Shown here: positions 7,423-15,672 of the stretch, one piece after another | Layout: each line of letters begins with the position of its first letter | How positions within the stretch are numbered: position 1 is the first letter of the stretch | Source of the DNA: FEN-1322 sp041663425 | GTDB lineage: Bacteria; Omnitrophota; Gorgyraeia; 2-01-FULL-45-10 | NCBI GenBank assembly: GCA_041663425.1 | Contig: JBAYMS010000027.1 | Location: 1 to 21,124 of the forward strand | Length of the DNA stretch: 21,124 nt | Direction of reading: 5' to 3' | Translations under genes and position numbers: made by a program | The notes under the pieces: generated by a model | Told to the model about the DNA's origin: nothing | The model's input: the letters and a program-made list of their open reading frames with translations, nothing else | Database searches by the model: none

Positions 7423-8835
7423 TTACTTTATTTCCCCTTTAAGTATCTTCTCGCCTTTCTCAATAGCCTCTTCGATGGGGCCTACCATGAAAAATGCCTG
7501 CTCGGGAAGATGATCAAGCTTTCCGTCCAGAATCATAGTGAAGCCTTTTATAGTATCAGCCAGCTTAACGTATTTTCCCTTTATTCCTGTAAATTGTTCC
7601 GCTACGAAGAATGGCTGGGAAAGAAATCTCTGTATCTTCCTGGCGCGTGATACTACAAGTTTGTCATCATCTGAAAGCTCGTCTATACCGAGGATCGAAA
7701 TGATGTCGCGAAGGTCTTTATATCTCTGAAGGACTTTCTGGACGCTTATAGCGGTGTTATAATGTTCTTCGCCCAGTATTTTGGGTTCCATTATGCGCGA
7801 GGTTGAATCTAGCGGATCGACTGCCGGATAGATGCCCAGTTCAGCTATTTGCCTGGAGAGAACCATTTTTGCGTCAAGGTGCTGGAATGTTGTGGCCGGT
7901 GCCGGGTCTGTTATGTCGTCGGCCGGAACATAAACTGCCTGAACGGACGTTATTGACCCGCGTCTTGTGGAGACTATTCGTTCCTGCAATTGCGCCATTT
8001 CTGTGCCAAGGGACGGCTGGTAGCCTACGGCTGAAGGCATTCTTCCTAAGAGTGTTGACACTTCGCTTCCCGCCTGGACGAACCTGAATATATTGTCGAT
8101 GAAAAGAAGAACATCCATGCCTTGCTCATCCCTGAAATATTCGGCCATTGTGAGCGCCGACAAACCTACGCGAAACCTGGCGCCGGGAGATTCGTTCATT
8201 TCACCAAACACTAAAGCCGTCTTTTTTATAACTCCCGATTTCGTTAGATCCAGGTATAATTCGTTGCCTTCCCTCGTCCTCTCACCCACACCGCCGAATA
8301 CCGATACGCCGCCATGCTGAGTCGCGATGGTCCTGATCAGCTCCATAACTATAACGGTCTTACCTACTCCCGCGCCGCCGAACAGACCTATCTTGCCGCC
8401 CTTCGGATATGGCGCTAAAAGATCTATGACTTTAAGGCCCGTCTCAAGCATAGTATGGACAGGAACCTGCTCTTCAAACGAGGGCGGGCTCTTATGTATC
8501 GATGTATGTTTTTTTGGATCGGGAACCGGCCCTTTATCGTCTATGGGCTCACCCAGCAGATTAAATATCCTGCCCAGGGTTTGCTCGCCTACCGGAACGC
8601 TGATGGGCGCGCCTGTATCGGTTGCCTTCATGCCGCGCACTAACCCTTCCGTGACTCCCATTGATATGCATCGGGCTGTATTGTTGCCTATCAGCTGCTC
8701 GACTTCAAGCGCTAGATCGATATTACGCGATTTATCCACTATTTTGATCTCGTTCAGTATCTCAGGGACTTCTCCTTCGGGGAATCGTATGTCGACCACC
8801 GGGCCTATAACCTGTAAAATTTCTCCATCTGCCAT
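7423..8835 (-). CDS. atpD: F-type ATP synthase beta subunit
   Basis: 470 residues, normal length, very strongly conserved. The Walker A loop is GGAGVGKT (153-160), the catalytic glutamate is E185 in GGVGERTREG, and Walker B is LLFIDNIFRF (243-252). The C-terminal DELSEED loop appears as DELSDDD. This is the catalytic subunit of F1, synthesising ATP in the cytoplasm at the membrane face as the c-ring turns. AAAGG lies just ahead of the ATG. It follows atpG by 16 nt and precedes atpC by 1 nt, as in the standard operon. Confidence 0.98.
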   Translation of the reverse strand: MADGEILQVIGPVVDIRFPEGEVPEILNEIKIVDKSRNIDLALEVEQLIGNNTARCISMGVTEGLVRGMKATDTGAPISVPVGEQTLGRIFNLLGEPIDDKGPVPDPKKHTSIHKSPPSFEEQVPVHTMLETGLKVIDLLAPYPKGGKIGLFGGAGVGKTVIVMELIRTIATQHGGVSVFGGVGERTREGNELYLDLTKSGVIKKTALVFGEMNESPGARFRVGLSALTMAEYFRDEQGMDVLLFIDNIFRFVQAGSEVSTLLGRMPSAVGYQPSLGTEMAQLQERIVSTRRGSITSVQAVYVPADDITDPAPATTFQHLDAKMVLSRQIAELGIYPAVDPLDSTSRIMEPKILGEEHYNTAISVQKVLQRYKDLRDIISILGIDELSDDDKLVVSRARKIQRFLSQPFFVAEQFTGIKGKYVKLADTIKGFTMILDGKLDHLPEQAFFMVGPIEEAIEKGEKILKGEIK

Positions 8836-8851
8836 GATTTAACCTTTCTTG

Positions 8852-9706
8852 CTATCCTTTAAGAGCTTCAGCGGACAGGGCTATTTCAAGGACTTCTTTG
8901 GTAATAGCAGCCTGTCTGGCTTTATTCTTTAAAAGTGTTAATGTGTCTATGAGTTCGTCCGCGTTATCTGTAGCTAGTTTCATCGCGAGCATTCTTGCGG
9001 AATGTTCCGCGGTAAATGAGTCGAGCAATATCATCCTTATTTTATCCAGAAGGTATTTAGAAATGAGCTCGTTCAATATGTTTTCCTTGTCCGGCTCCAG
9101 CATGTAGTATTTTTTTTCTTTTTTTTCATATTCAATATCAAGGAATTTTTCAATTACAGGTTTGTGGCGCAGATTTGGGCTGAATTGCGTATGTGCGATA
9201 TATATCTCATCAGCTTCGCCATTTACGAATAAATTTGTAAGGGTATTTGTCATATCTATGGCGATCTCTTCAGAAAATTTCCCCCTCAGTCCCAGATAAT
9301 AATTGTTTATCGCGTAATCTTCTTTTTTAAAATATGCGAAGACCTCTTTCCCTACAGCTACTATCTTTGCTTTTTCCCTGCCTATCTTATCTGTAAAATC
9401 TTTTGCTACCTTTATTAAATTATTGTTATAGGTGCTGCATAGGCCTGTGTCGGACGCTATAACCATTACAGCTATGGACTTTTTAATTTTTCTTTTTTCA
9501 AGCAGCGGATGCTTTGCCGGTTCTATGTCTGATAATAAATTAAAGAGTATTCTCTCCATCTGCCCGAAATAATTTTTAGATGAAAGGAACGAACCTTTGA
9601 CTTTGTTCAGTTTTGCGGCAGATACCATCTCCATGGCGCGCGTTATCTTGCGCGTGTTTTCTATGGATTTTATCCTGTCTTTTAACTGCCGGAAGCTTTG
9701 TATCAT
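8852..9706 (-). CDS. atpG: F-type ATP synthase gamma subunit
   Basis: 284 residues, usual length. The N-terminal helix carries LKDRIKSIENTRKITRAMEM (8-27) and the C-terminal helix carries KNKARQAAITKEVLEIALSA; these two form the coiled-coil rotor inside the alpha3beta3 ring. The central Rossmann-like domain includes the SDTGLCSTYN segment, corresponding to the SDrGLcG motif of the family. The ATG overlaps the atpA stop (ATGA), giving coupled translation. Confidence 0.97.
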   Translation of the reverse strand: MIQSFRQLKDRIKSIENTRKITRAMEMVSAAKLNKVKGSFLSSKNYFGQMERILFNLLSDIEPAKHPLLEKRKIKKSIAVMVIASDTGLCSTYNNNLIKVAKDFTDKIGREKAKIVAVGKEVFAYFKKEDYAINNYYLGLRGKFSEEIAIDMTNTLTNLFVNGEADEIYIAHTQFSPNLRHKPVIEKFLDIEYEKKEKKYYMLEPDKENILNELISKYLLDKIRMILLDSFTAEHSARMLAMKLATDNADELIDTLTLLKNKARQAAITKEVLEIALSAEALKG

Positions 9707-11223
9707 ATTTTATGCGTCTCTTTGAACGATTTTTTAAATGCCGTGAGCACGCTGTCGAGTTGTGCCTTTATGGCGTCATCTATGGCGGCTTTTGTTTCGA
9801 TCTCTTTTTCAAGTTCGGGGCATTCTTTATCTGCGTAGGCGTAAAACTCTGCCTCAAACTTTAATACGCTTGGCAGCGGCAGGTCGTCTAAGTATCCGTT
9901 TGTGCCGGCATAGATTATCATAACCTGTTTGGCCATGGGAAGCGGCGAATATTGAGCCTGTTTCAGTATCTCCACCATGTGAGCGCCGCGGGTAAGCTGT
10001 GCTTGCGTTGCCTTGTCGAGCTCAGTGCCGAACTGAGTGAATGCTACGAGCTCGCGATATTGCGCGAGGTCAATTCGCAAGCGGCCTGCCACCTGTTTCA
10101 TGGCCTTTGTCTGGGCGCTGCCGCCTACTCGAGATACTGATAATCCGACGTTTATGGCAGGCCTTACGCCTGAATAAAATAGATCTGTCTCGAGATAAAT
10201 CTGTCCGTCAGTTATTGATATAAGGTTTGTCGGGATGTAGCTTGTAAGGTCTCCCGCCTGCGTTTCAATGACTGGTATTGCAGTCAGGGAACCGCCGCCT
10301 AATGCATCTGTGAGCTTTGCTGAACGTTCAAGAAGCCTTGAGTGGAGGTAGAATATATCTCCCGGATAAGCTTCCCTGCCCGGCGGTCTGCGTAAAAGCA
10401 GCGACAGCTGCCTATAGGCCTGTGCATGTTTTGATAAGTCATCATAAACTACGTAAACGTGTTTTCCGGCATACATGAACTCTTCACCTATAGCGCATCC
10501 GGCATATGGGGCTATGTATTGCAGTGACGCGGCGGCTCTGGATGAAGCGCTTACTATTACCGTATATTCCATCGCACCATTTTTTTCCAGGACTTCGTTT
10601 ACCGCCACAACATTAGACATCTTCTGGCCGATTGCGACATATATGCAGTAAACGCCTTTACCTTTTTGGTTAATTATAGTATCAATGGCGATGGCGGTTT
10701 TGCCCGTCTGTCTGTCTGCTATTATAAGTTCCCTCTGTCCGCGGCCTATGGGGATCATCGAATCGATGGCCTTAATACCTGTCTGGAGCGGCTCTTTGAC
10801 CGGCTGGCGCTGCACGATCGTCGGAGCGGGACTTTCTATGGGGCGGTGTTTGTTTGTCGCTATAGGTCCTTTACCGTCGATGGGCTGACCCAGGGCGTTG
10901 ACGACTCTGCCTAAGAGAGCTTCACCTACAGGGACCTGCGCAATCTTCCCTGTCCTTTTAACAACGTCGCCCTCCCTAATGTTTTTCTCCGAACCCAGTA
11001 TGACTATACCTACTTTATCTTCCTCGAGGTTCAGGACTATCCCCATGATATTGCCGGGGAACTGGACCAGTTCGCCGACCATGACGTCGTCCAGACCATA
11101 AACAAGCGCGATTCCGTCGCCTATCTGCAGGACTGTCCCTACGGATTCGACGCGCAGTCGCGTTTTGTATTTATCGAGTTCTTTCTTTATAATCGCCGTG
11201 ACTTCTTCAGGTCTCAGTGCCAT
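9703..11223 (-). CDS. atpA: F-type ATP synthase alpha subunit
   Basis: 506 residues, usual length. The non-catalytic nucleotide site has DRQTGKT (170-176), and SVSRVGGSAQTKAMKQV contains the arginine finger equivalent to E. coli alphaArg376. The N-terminal beta-barrel segment VGTVLQIGDGIALVYGLD is typical. It forms the alpha3beta3 head with beta. Its start overlaps the end of atpH by 17 bp and its stop overlaps atpG by 4 bp, consistent with one transcript. Confidence 0.98.
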   Translation of the reverse strand: MALRPEEVTAIIKKELDKYKTRLRVESVGTVLQIGDGIALVYGLDDVMVGELVQFPGNIMGIVLNLEEDKVGIVILGSEKNIREGDVVKRTGKIAQVPVGEALLGRVVNALGQPIDGKGPIATNKHRPIESPAPTIVQRQPVKEPLQTGIKAIDSMIPIGRGQRELIIADRQTGKTAIAIDTIINQKGKGVYCIYVAIGQKMSNVVAVNEVLEKNGAMEYTVIVSASSRAAASLQYIAPYAGCAIGEEFMYAGKHVYVVYDDLSKHAQAYRQLSLLLRRPPGREAYPGDIFYLHSRLLERSAKLTDALGGGSLTAIPVIETQAGDLTSYIPTNLISITDGQIYLETDLFYSGVRPAINVGLSVSRVGGSAQTKAMKQVAGRLRIDLAQYRELVAFTQFGTELDKATQAQLTRGAHMVEILKQAQYSPLPMAKQVMIIYAGTNGYLDDLPLPSVLKFEAEFYAYADKECPELEKEIETKAAIDDAIKAQLDSVLTAFKKSFKETHKI

Positions 11224-11767
11224 ATACCACCTTTGTCGCTAGTAGTTTTGATCTCATGTCTTCGAGTCGTTTTTTTACTGAGCCATCGATCAGGATGTTT
11301 TCGATCTTGGCGTAAACGCCGCCGAGAAGATCCGAGTCGAGCTCTATATATAAGTGCAGTTTTTTATGTATCTTGTTTTCGATAGCGCTTTTTATGCGCC
11401 TGATCGATTCCGTTTCAAGCGGATAGCTTACTTTGAGCAGCGCATCTACCTCTATGCCGTGCGAATAAGTGATCCGGACGTAGTCGGCTATGTCGCTGAA
11501 CTTGTCAAATCGTCCTTTTTCGATAAGATGCCGCATGAAATATATAACTTCTTCCGAAAAACCGTTACGTATAACATTTTCAAGCACCTGGAATTTCTCT
11601 GCGTGGTCAATGCCGGGTGTCAGTAAAAAATTTTCAAGGTCCGGATTGTCGAGAAAAATACGTCTGACATTGCGCAGGTCGGCAACGCCTTTTTCCAGGC
11701 CGCAGCCATCTTTTATGAACGCCATGAACGCGTCACCGTATCTTTTTGCTAATATGTCGCGATCCAT
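11207..11767 (-). CDS. atpH: F-type ATP synthase delta subunit (OSCP)
   Basis: 186 residues. The N-terminal helical bundle starts LAKRYGDAFMAF (6-17), and the C-terminal part ends DLLGGVYAKIENILIDGSVKKRL, matching the family's conserved xxGGxxxxxGdxxiDgSvxxrL pattern. Delta links the peripheral stalk (b subunit) to the top of F1. Position between atpF and atpA is classical. The ATG shares one base with the atpF TAA (TAATG). Confidence 0.95.
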   Translation of the reverse strand: MDRDILAKRYGDAFMAFIKDGCGLEKGVADLRNVRRIFLDNPDLENFLLTPGIDHAEKFQVLENVIRNGFSEEVIYFMRHLIEKGRFDKFSDIADYVRITYSHGIEVDALLKVSYPLETESIRRIKSAIENKIHKKLHLYIELDSDLLGGVYAKIENILIDGSVKKRLEDMRSKLLATKVVYGTET

Positions 11768-12261
11768 TATTTCTTTTCCATTGCTTTAATGAATGTCTCG
11801 ACGATCGCCTTATCGTCCGCTTCGGTCAGTCTTTCCTGGATAACCTTGGCTGCCACATCTATCGTCAAGTTCACGATCTTATCTTTAAGCGCTTCCTCGG
11901 CCTTAGCCACCTCTGCCTTTATGCTTTCCTGTGCCTTGGCAAATATCTTCTCGCCGTCTTCTCTGGCAAGCTGGCGTATCTCCTCAGCGGCTACCCTGCC
12001 TTCCTCGATAGCGGTATGGATCCTCGCCCTTGCCTCGGCTTCGATAGTAGAAAGCCTGGACTCGTAATCGGCTTTTATGCTATTTACCTCGGCCTTGGCA
12101 TCTTCTAGCTGTTTAAACTCTGAAGCAATGCGCGCTTTTCTGTCGTCAAGCGTTTTGAGGAACGGTTTCCACGCAAAGCGCTTCATTAAAAACAGCAGCA
12201 CCAGGAATGTGATTACCTGTGCCACTATTTCATTTGTGCTTAAAAGTTTTAGCAGTTCCAT
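11767..12261 (-). CDS. atpF: F-type ATP synthase b subunit
   Basis: 164 residues. One N-terminal membrane helix (about 8-27, VAQVITFLVLLFLMKRF) is followed by a basic anchor, WKPFLKTLDDRKARI, and a long charged, alanine-rich helix, as expected for the dimeric peripheral stalk. Only one b gene is present here, so the stalk is probably a homodimer rather than a b/b' heterodimer as in photosynthetic bacteria. AAAGGAACG lies just before the ATG. Confidence 0.95.
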   Translation of the reverse strand: MELLKLLSTNEIVAQVITFLVLLFLMKRFAWKPFLKTLDDRKARIASEFKQLEDAKAEVNSIKADYESRLSTIEAEARARIHTAIEEGRVAAEEIRQLAREDGEKIFAKAQESIKAEVAKAEEALKDKIVNLTIDVAAKVIQERLTEADDKAIVETFIKAMEKK

Positions 12262-12280
12262 ATCGTTCCTTTAGTATTGC

Positions 12281-12511
12281 TTAGATCTTTCCTGCGAGAC
12301 CGAACACAAAGACGAGCGCGTAAATGGTCAGCGCTTCTATGAATGCACATCCGGTCGCCATATTGATCAGTATCTTTGTAGCGGCTTCAGGCTGGCGCCC
12401 TGTTGCGTCCATAGCGGCAGCTACGGCCTTTCCCAATCCCATTGCCGATCCGAAAGCTGCGAGGCCTAGCCCCAGCGGCAGCCCTATTGCAAGCATCGAT
12501 TTATAATCCAT
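12281..12511 (-). CDS. atpE: F-type ATP synthase c subunit (proteolipid)
   Basis: 76 residues from the ATG at 12511, chosen because GGAGGT lies 5 nt upstream; an in-frame ATG at 12568 would add 19 non-family residues. Two membrane helices are joined by the loop GRQPEA (38-43). The ion-carrying carboxylate is E59 in CAFIEALTIY. The residue after it is Ala rather than the Ser/Thr of Na+-dependent c-rings, and the helix-1 position that carries Gln in Ilyobacter is Leu26 by my alignment. This favours proton coupling (inference). Y64 resembles the tyrosine of Na+ types, so the assignment is not absolute. No signal-like extension is expected. Confidence 0.96.
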   Translation of the reverse strand: MDYKSMLAIGLPLGLGLAAFGSAMGLGKAVAAAMDATGRQPEAATKILINMATGCAFIEALTIYALVFVFGLAGKI

Positions 12512-12516
12512 TCCCC

Positions 12517-12522
12517 ACCTCC
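12517..12522 (-). promoter_or_regulatory. Strong ribosome binding site of atpE
   Basis: GGAGGT is followed by GGGGA and the ATG at 12511. It is a near-perfect Shine-Dalgarno and decides the atpE start. It lies at the end of the 91-nt gap after atpB, the longest within the ATP synthase cluster. The c subunit is needed in about 8-17 copies per enzyme, so strong initiation is expected. Confidence 0.75.
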
Positions 12523-12602
12523 GATTTGTTGTTGCATTGTCCTGGTAAATCGTCCCGGGCAAGGCCATCTTTAAACACAGGCCGCGCCAAAGGACTGCCT
12601 CA

Positions 12603-13373
12603 TTATTGAGTTTCTACACTTTCTTCTTCATGCGTTAATATTAACGTAAAATATATCGTTGTCAACAGGCAGAATACGAGCGTCTGGACTACCGCAACGA
12701 TCACTGCCATAAACGAATTAAATATCAGGAGTGCGAGTCCCTTTAACCCAAACCCGGCGAATACAGCCAGAAGCATATCGTCGCCCCATATATTGCTTCG
12801 AAGACGAAGCGACAGGCTGAGCGGTCTTACAAGGAAAAGAGAAACTATCTCCAGGAAGAACATCATTATTGGTATGAAAAACAAGATCGCTACTATCCCC
12901 CGCGGTTTACCCGCGAGGTGGTCTATGAAGCCAAGGAATCCCATTGTCGAAATTCCTGCATATATTGTATAGAACGATACGCATATTGCCAATGCAAGCG
13001 TCGTCGACCAGTTTGCTGAAGGCGACTTCATAAACGGTATCAAGCCCGAAAGGTTCATGAATAGTATGTATATAAATAACGTACCGATAAAAGGAACGTA
13101 TTTGCGCCCCTGATGGCCCATTATGCCGCATACAAAATCGTCAACGCCGCTTACGAACATCTCGAATGCACTTTGAAGTCTGCCGGGTATGAGAGCGGTT
13201 TTTCGTGACGCGATATAAGTGATTAAAACAATGGCAGTAATTATTATCGCGGAAAATATCACGTTCTCCCAGGCGATAATAAATGACGAAAAGGCGCTGC
13301 CCTCAAATTTTTCTGCAATGAGGGTTACTATGTTCGGCAGTTCGGGACTTTTGCTTACGACCGGTTCATGCAT
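12603..13373 (-). CDS. atpB: F-type ATP synthase a subunit
   Basis: 256 residues with five to six membrane helices. The essential arginine is R190 in SLSLRLRSNIWG, aligned to E. coli R210 in SLGLRLFGNM. The usual Phe-Gly before the Asn is Arg-Ser here, giving an extra positive charge (R192) near the ion channel. The N-terminal FVSGVDDFVCGIMG and NLSGLIPF (107-114) are normal family segments. It forms the two half-channels against the c-ring. It overlaps the AtpI-like gene by 19 bp. Confidence 0.95.
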   Translation of the reverse strand: MHEPVVSKSPELPNIVTLIAEKFEGSAFSSFIIAWENVIFSAIIITAIVLITYIASRKTALIPGRLQSAFEMFVSGVDDFVCGIMGHQGRKYVPFIGTLFIYILFMNLSGLIPFMKSPSANWSTTLALAICVSFYTIYAGISTMGFLGFIDHLAGKPRGIVAILFFIPIMMFFLEIVSLFLVRPLSLSLRLRSNIWGDDMLLAVFAGFGLKGLALLIFNSFMAVIVAVVQTLVFCLLTTIYFTLILTHEEESVETQ

Positions 13374-13630
13374 AATCTGCGTATTCCCATCATTATTACA
13401 ACGGCGGTAAGGCCGGTTAGGAGTCCCGACACAGGAAATAATTTTGAGACAAGGATGAGAAAGCCTGTTAAGTAAAGAACCGGGAATTTAAGCAGCAGGA
13501 GTGCGGATAACTTTGCCTGCTCTTTTTTAAGAACGCTTATCTTCAGTATGTTTACTGTGAAATATAGATTCGCGGCGGACCATGCTGCGCCTACCATGAA
13601 ACCCAATATCCACCTAATCGTGCTTTCCAT
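13355..13630 (-). CDS. atpI: ATP synthase subunit I-like small membrane protein
   Basis: 91 residues from the ATG at 13630; a TTG one codon earlier is less likely. Hydrophobic segments at about 8-28, 43-64 and 68-84 are consistent with the ATP synthase I chain family (AtpI/AtpR-like), including GFMVGAAWSAANLYF near the start. Its place directly before atpB is the classical atpI position. AtpI assists c-ring assembly or Mg2+ supply in other bacteria; which of these applies here is unknown. It overlaps atpB by 19 bp and the AtpZ-like gene by 17 bp. Sequence similarity in this family is weak, so the call rests largely on context. Confidence 0.7.
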   Translation of the reverse strand: MESTIRWILGFMVGAAWSAANLYFTVNILKISVLKKEQAKLSALLLLKFPVLYLTGFLILVSKLFPVSGLLTGLTAVVIMMGIRRLCMNRS

Positions 13631-13856
13631 CAAGCTCTTCCTCTGTTTTTAACGCCAGTCTTATTATCTTCACTGTTTCTATCACACTTGCAGCAAAACC
13701 TATTACCATACATATTACGTAGGTGAAATCCGGAAAATTAAATCTTTTATCAAGGTAGTTAGCCGCAAAATAACCAGCCAATGGGCCTGCGGCCATAGCT
13801 ATGGGGATAAAAGATAGCAATCCACCTATTCTAATCCACTTATAAACTTTTGTCAA
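13614..13856 (-). CDS. atpZ: AtpZ/AtpQ-like F1Fo accessory membrane protein (ATPase gene 1 family)
   Basis: 80 residues with two membrane helices (about 11-33 and 45-65). The connecting segment GPLAGYFAANYLDKRF matches the glycine-rich hairpin of the ATPase_gene1/AtpZ family, whose members lie at the front of many atp operons. In Bacillus, AtpZ and AtpI form a Ca2+/Mg2+ channel-like complex. The start codon is TTG at 13856, with AAGGAG 12 nt upstream, a rather long spacing; no in-frame ATG near the N-terminus fits better. It starts 31 nt after the hydrogenase protease gene. Confidence 0.75.
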   Translation of the reverse strand: MTKVYKWIRIGGLLSFIPIAMAAGPLAGYFAANYLDKRFNFPDFTYVICMVIGFAASVIETVKIIRLALKTEEELDGKHD

Positions 13857-13887
13857 TCTCTCGACGCACTCCTTGATTTTAACTGTC

Positions 13888-14391
13888 CTATTTACTTAAA
13901 GATTTTATCGATCTTGTTATAGCGGACGCCACTTCCTTGGCTGAGCTTATAACGCTTTTGGATGGTTTAACCCCAAAATCTACTGAAAGCGGCTGAATGC
14001 CTATAAGTATCGGGTCGCAATCGATGGACTTGGCGAAGTACTGCATCAGTACTTTTGCCGGCATTTTATGCGTAGAGAATGAAACACCGTCTCCTATATC
14101 CTTTGGTATGAGGACTACTATTGAGCCGGGCTTATCATGAAAATCTACGCTGTCTACCAGAAGAATATGTGATGGGTTGAATTTTTTGATATCGCCTGTA
14201 AGGTTTTCGGGGGCGGTTGCGCCTATAAATATTTTAAAATTGCGCTTCGAGGTCTTGAGGAGTTTCTTTACATTGTCCGCTACGAGGATGCCGGCAGTGT
14301 CGTCCCCCCTGAACTCAGAGCCTATGGCCAGGAGAGCTACTTTGTTAGCATTGGTAAGTCTACTCTTTAGAAACTTCTCCAGATTCGGCAT
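13888..14391 (-). CDS. hycI: HycI-type [NiFe] hydrogenase maturation endopeptidase
   Basis: 167 residues. The N-terminal GSEFRGDDTAG (24-34) supplies the first metal-ligand acid D31. LLVDSVDFH (77-85) supplies D80, and STHKMPAKVL (106-115) supplies H108. STHxMP and the following GIQPxxVxF are shared with E. coli HycI, which removes the C-terminal tail of the hydrogenase large subunit once Ni is inserted. The large subunit in this cluster has such a tail, so the pair fits. The gene overlaps the ferredoxin-subunit gene by 32 bp and lies just ahead of the ATP synthase genes. It is about 10 residues longer than HycI, mainly at the N-terminus. Confidence 0.92.
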   Translation of the reverse strand: MPNLEKFLKSRLTNANKVALLAIGSEFRGDDTAGILVADNVKKLLKTSKRNFKIFIGATAPENLTGDIKKFNPSHILLVDSVDFHDKPGSIVVLIPKDIGDGVSFSTHKMPAKVLMQYFAKSIDCDPILIGIQPLSVDFGVKPSKSVISSAKEVASAITRSIKSLSK

Positions 14392-14737
14392 GATAAGTTA
14401 CCTTGAGCTTGTTCCTTTCCAATGCCGCAAGTTCAAATTCCTTGGTTGCCTCAAGAGCTTTCTTAAGGCATGAATCCACGCACTGGGCGCAATATATGCA
14501 TTTACCCAGATCTATTTCGCATTCAAATTTCTTTTCGCCGACTTTTCTGATCTCGATAGCGCCTGCCGGACAATCTTTCATGCACAATTTGCAGCCTATG
14601 CATCTTTCGGGATGAAATATTATCTTTCCCCTGAACTTGTCAGGCATTACGGCTTTCGCGAACGGATATTTTGTAGTCGCAGGTTTTTTAAATATAGAAT
14701 CGAGCACCTGCTTTAGCATTTTCCCTGGGCGGATCAT
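14360..14737 (-). CDS. NuoI-like 2x[4Fe-4S] ferredoxin subunit of group 4 hydrogenase
   Basis: 125 residues from the ATG at 14737, which overlaps the NuoH-like stop (ATGA); a second ATG at 14719 is an alternative. Two cluster motifs are C46-C49-C52-C56 (CIGCKLCMKDCP) and C80-C83-C86-C90 (CIYCAQCVDSCL). In complex I and group 4 hydrogenases (NuoI, MbhN, HyfH, EchF) this subunit passes electrons from ferredoxin toward the small subunit. The usual Pro after the last cysteine of the second motif is Leu. The amphipathic N-terminus (about 5-20) likely anchors it to the NuoH-like subunit. Confidence 0.93.
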   Translation of the reverse strand: MIRPGKMLKQVLDSIFKKPATTKYPFAKAVMPDKFRGKIIFHPERCIGCKLCMKDCPAGAIEIRKVGEKKFECEIDLGKCIYCAQCVDSCLKKALEATKEFELAALERNKLKVTYHAESGEVSKE

Positions 14738-15672
14738 CTGAGTATAATTCCTTTTAAAAATAGAGCTATGAATATTTGTAAAAATGCCAGTGGTGCCAGG
14801 ATCTTCCAGCAGAAGCTTACCATCTGGTCTATTCGCAGACGCGCGAAAATTGTCCGGAGGACAGTCAGCGTGCATATTATTGCCAGCACTTTAACGACAA
14901 ACAGCAGGAACCCTAATATCGGTGGCAGGTTTAAGCCGAATGGTATAAATACCGCGGCAAGAAGTGAGGCACCGACGATAGCCTCTATATCTATTCCCAG
15001 TCTGAAGATTGCAAGGAGCTTGCTGCTGTATTCAGTAAAAGTCCCTCCGACTATTTCCGTTTCTGCTTCAGGTATGTCAAATGGTACTTTTTCGAGCTTA
15101 CCTAAGAGCGAGATGAGTGAAATAGTAAAGCCAAGAACATTTGATAGGCATAATATTGGATGAATGGAATAAAATACCGCCATCTCGCTTAAAGACCACG
15201 TATTTGCCAGAAGTGCCGGGGCCATAATGCTCATGAGCAGCGGAACCTCGTATGCAAACAGCTGAGTTAATGCGCGCACAGCGCCGATCCGCGAATATAG
15301 TGATGTCGAATACCATCCTCCAAGGAAGAAAGTCAGTGTCGGTATCGTCAATAAGTATAGGATGACTATAAGGTCGCCGCTGAAAGAGAGTAATGGTTTT
15401 GCGCTCCATAATGGGATGTAAAAGAAAGCGGTGACCGTTGCCGTTATCGCCAGTATCGGCATCATCCTGAACATGGACGGATTTGCCTCATCCGGGACGA
15501 TCTCTTCTTTGGCAGATAATTTTATAAAATCTGCTAAGGGCTGGAACCATGGCGGACCTATCCTGTTCTGGAGGCGTGCATGGAATTTCCTGTCCAAAAA
15601 TTCAGCGCCTAAGCCGAATATGCTTAAAAATAGAAAACCCGGGAATATTAAGATGTAGAATAAGTCTATCAT
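14734..15672 (-). CDS. NuoH-like membrane subunit of group 4 hydrogenase (HyfC/MbhM family)
   Basis: 312 residues, mostly hydrophobic, with about eight membrane helices. QNRIGPPWFQPLADFIKL (36-53) is the hydrogenase-type version of the complex I NuoH motif that faces the catalytic arm. PFDIPEAETEIVGG and TEYSSKLLAIFRL form the charged loop and helix conserved across the family. This subunit joins the peripheral electron-transfer arm to the ion-pumping arm. It overlaps the large-subunit gene and the ferredoxin-subunit gene by 4 bp each. Confidence 0.94.
   Translation of the reverse strand: MIDLFYILIFPGFLFLSIFGLGAEFLDRKFHARLQNRIGPPWFQPLADFIKLSAKEEIVPDEANPSMFRMMPILAITATVTAFFYIPLWSAKPLLSFSGDLIVILYLLTIPTLTFFLGGWYSTSLYSRIGAVRALTQLFAYEVPLLMSIMAPALLANTWSLSEMAVFYSIHPILCLSNVLGFTISLISLLGKLEKVPFDIPEAETEIVGGTFTEYSSKLLAIFRLGIDIEAIVGASLLAAVFIPFGLNLPPILGFLLFVVKVLAIICTLTVLRTIFARLRIDQMVSFCWKILAPLAFLQIFIALFLKGIILR

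Noticed and set aside
12281..12511. Na+-specific c-ring
   Set aside because: Y64 is reminiscent of Na+ rings, but the Gln and Ser/Thr ligands are absent, so proton use is preferred.
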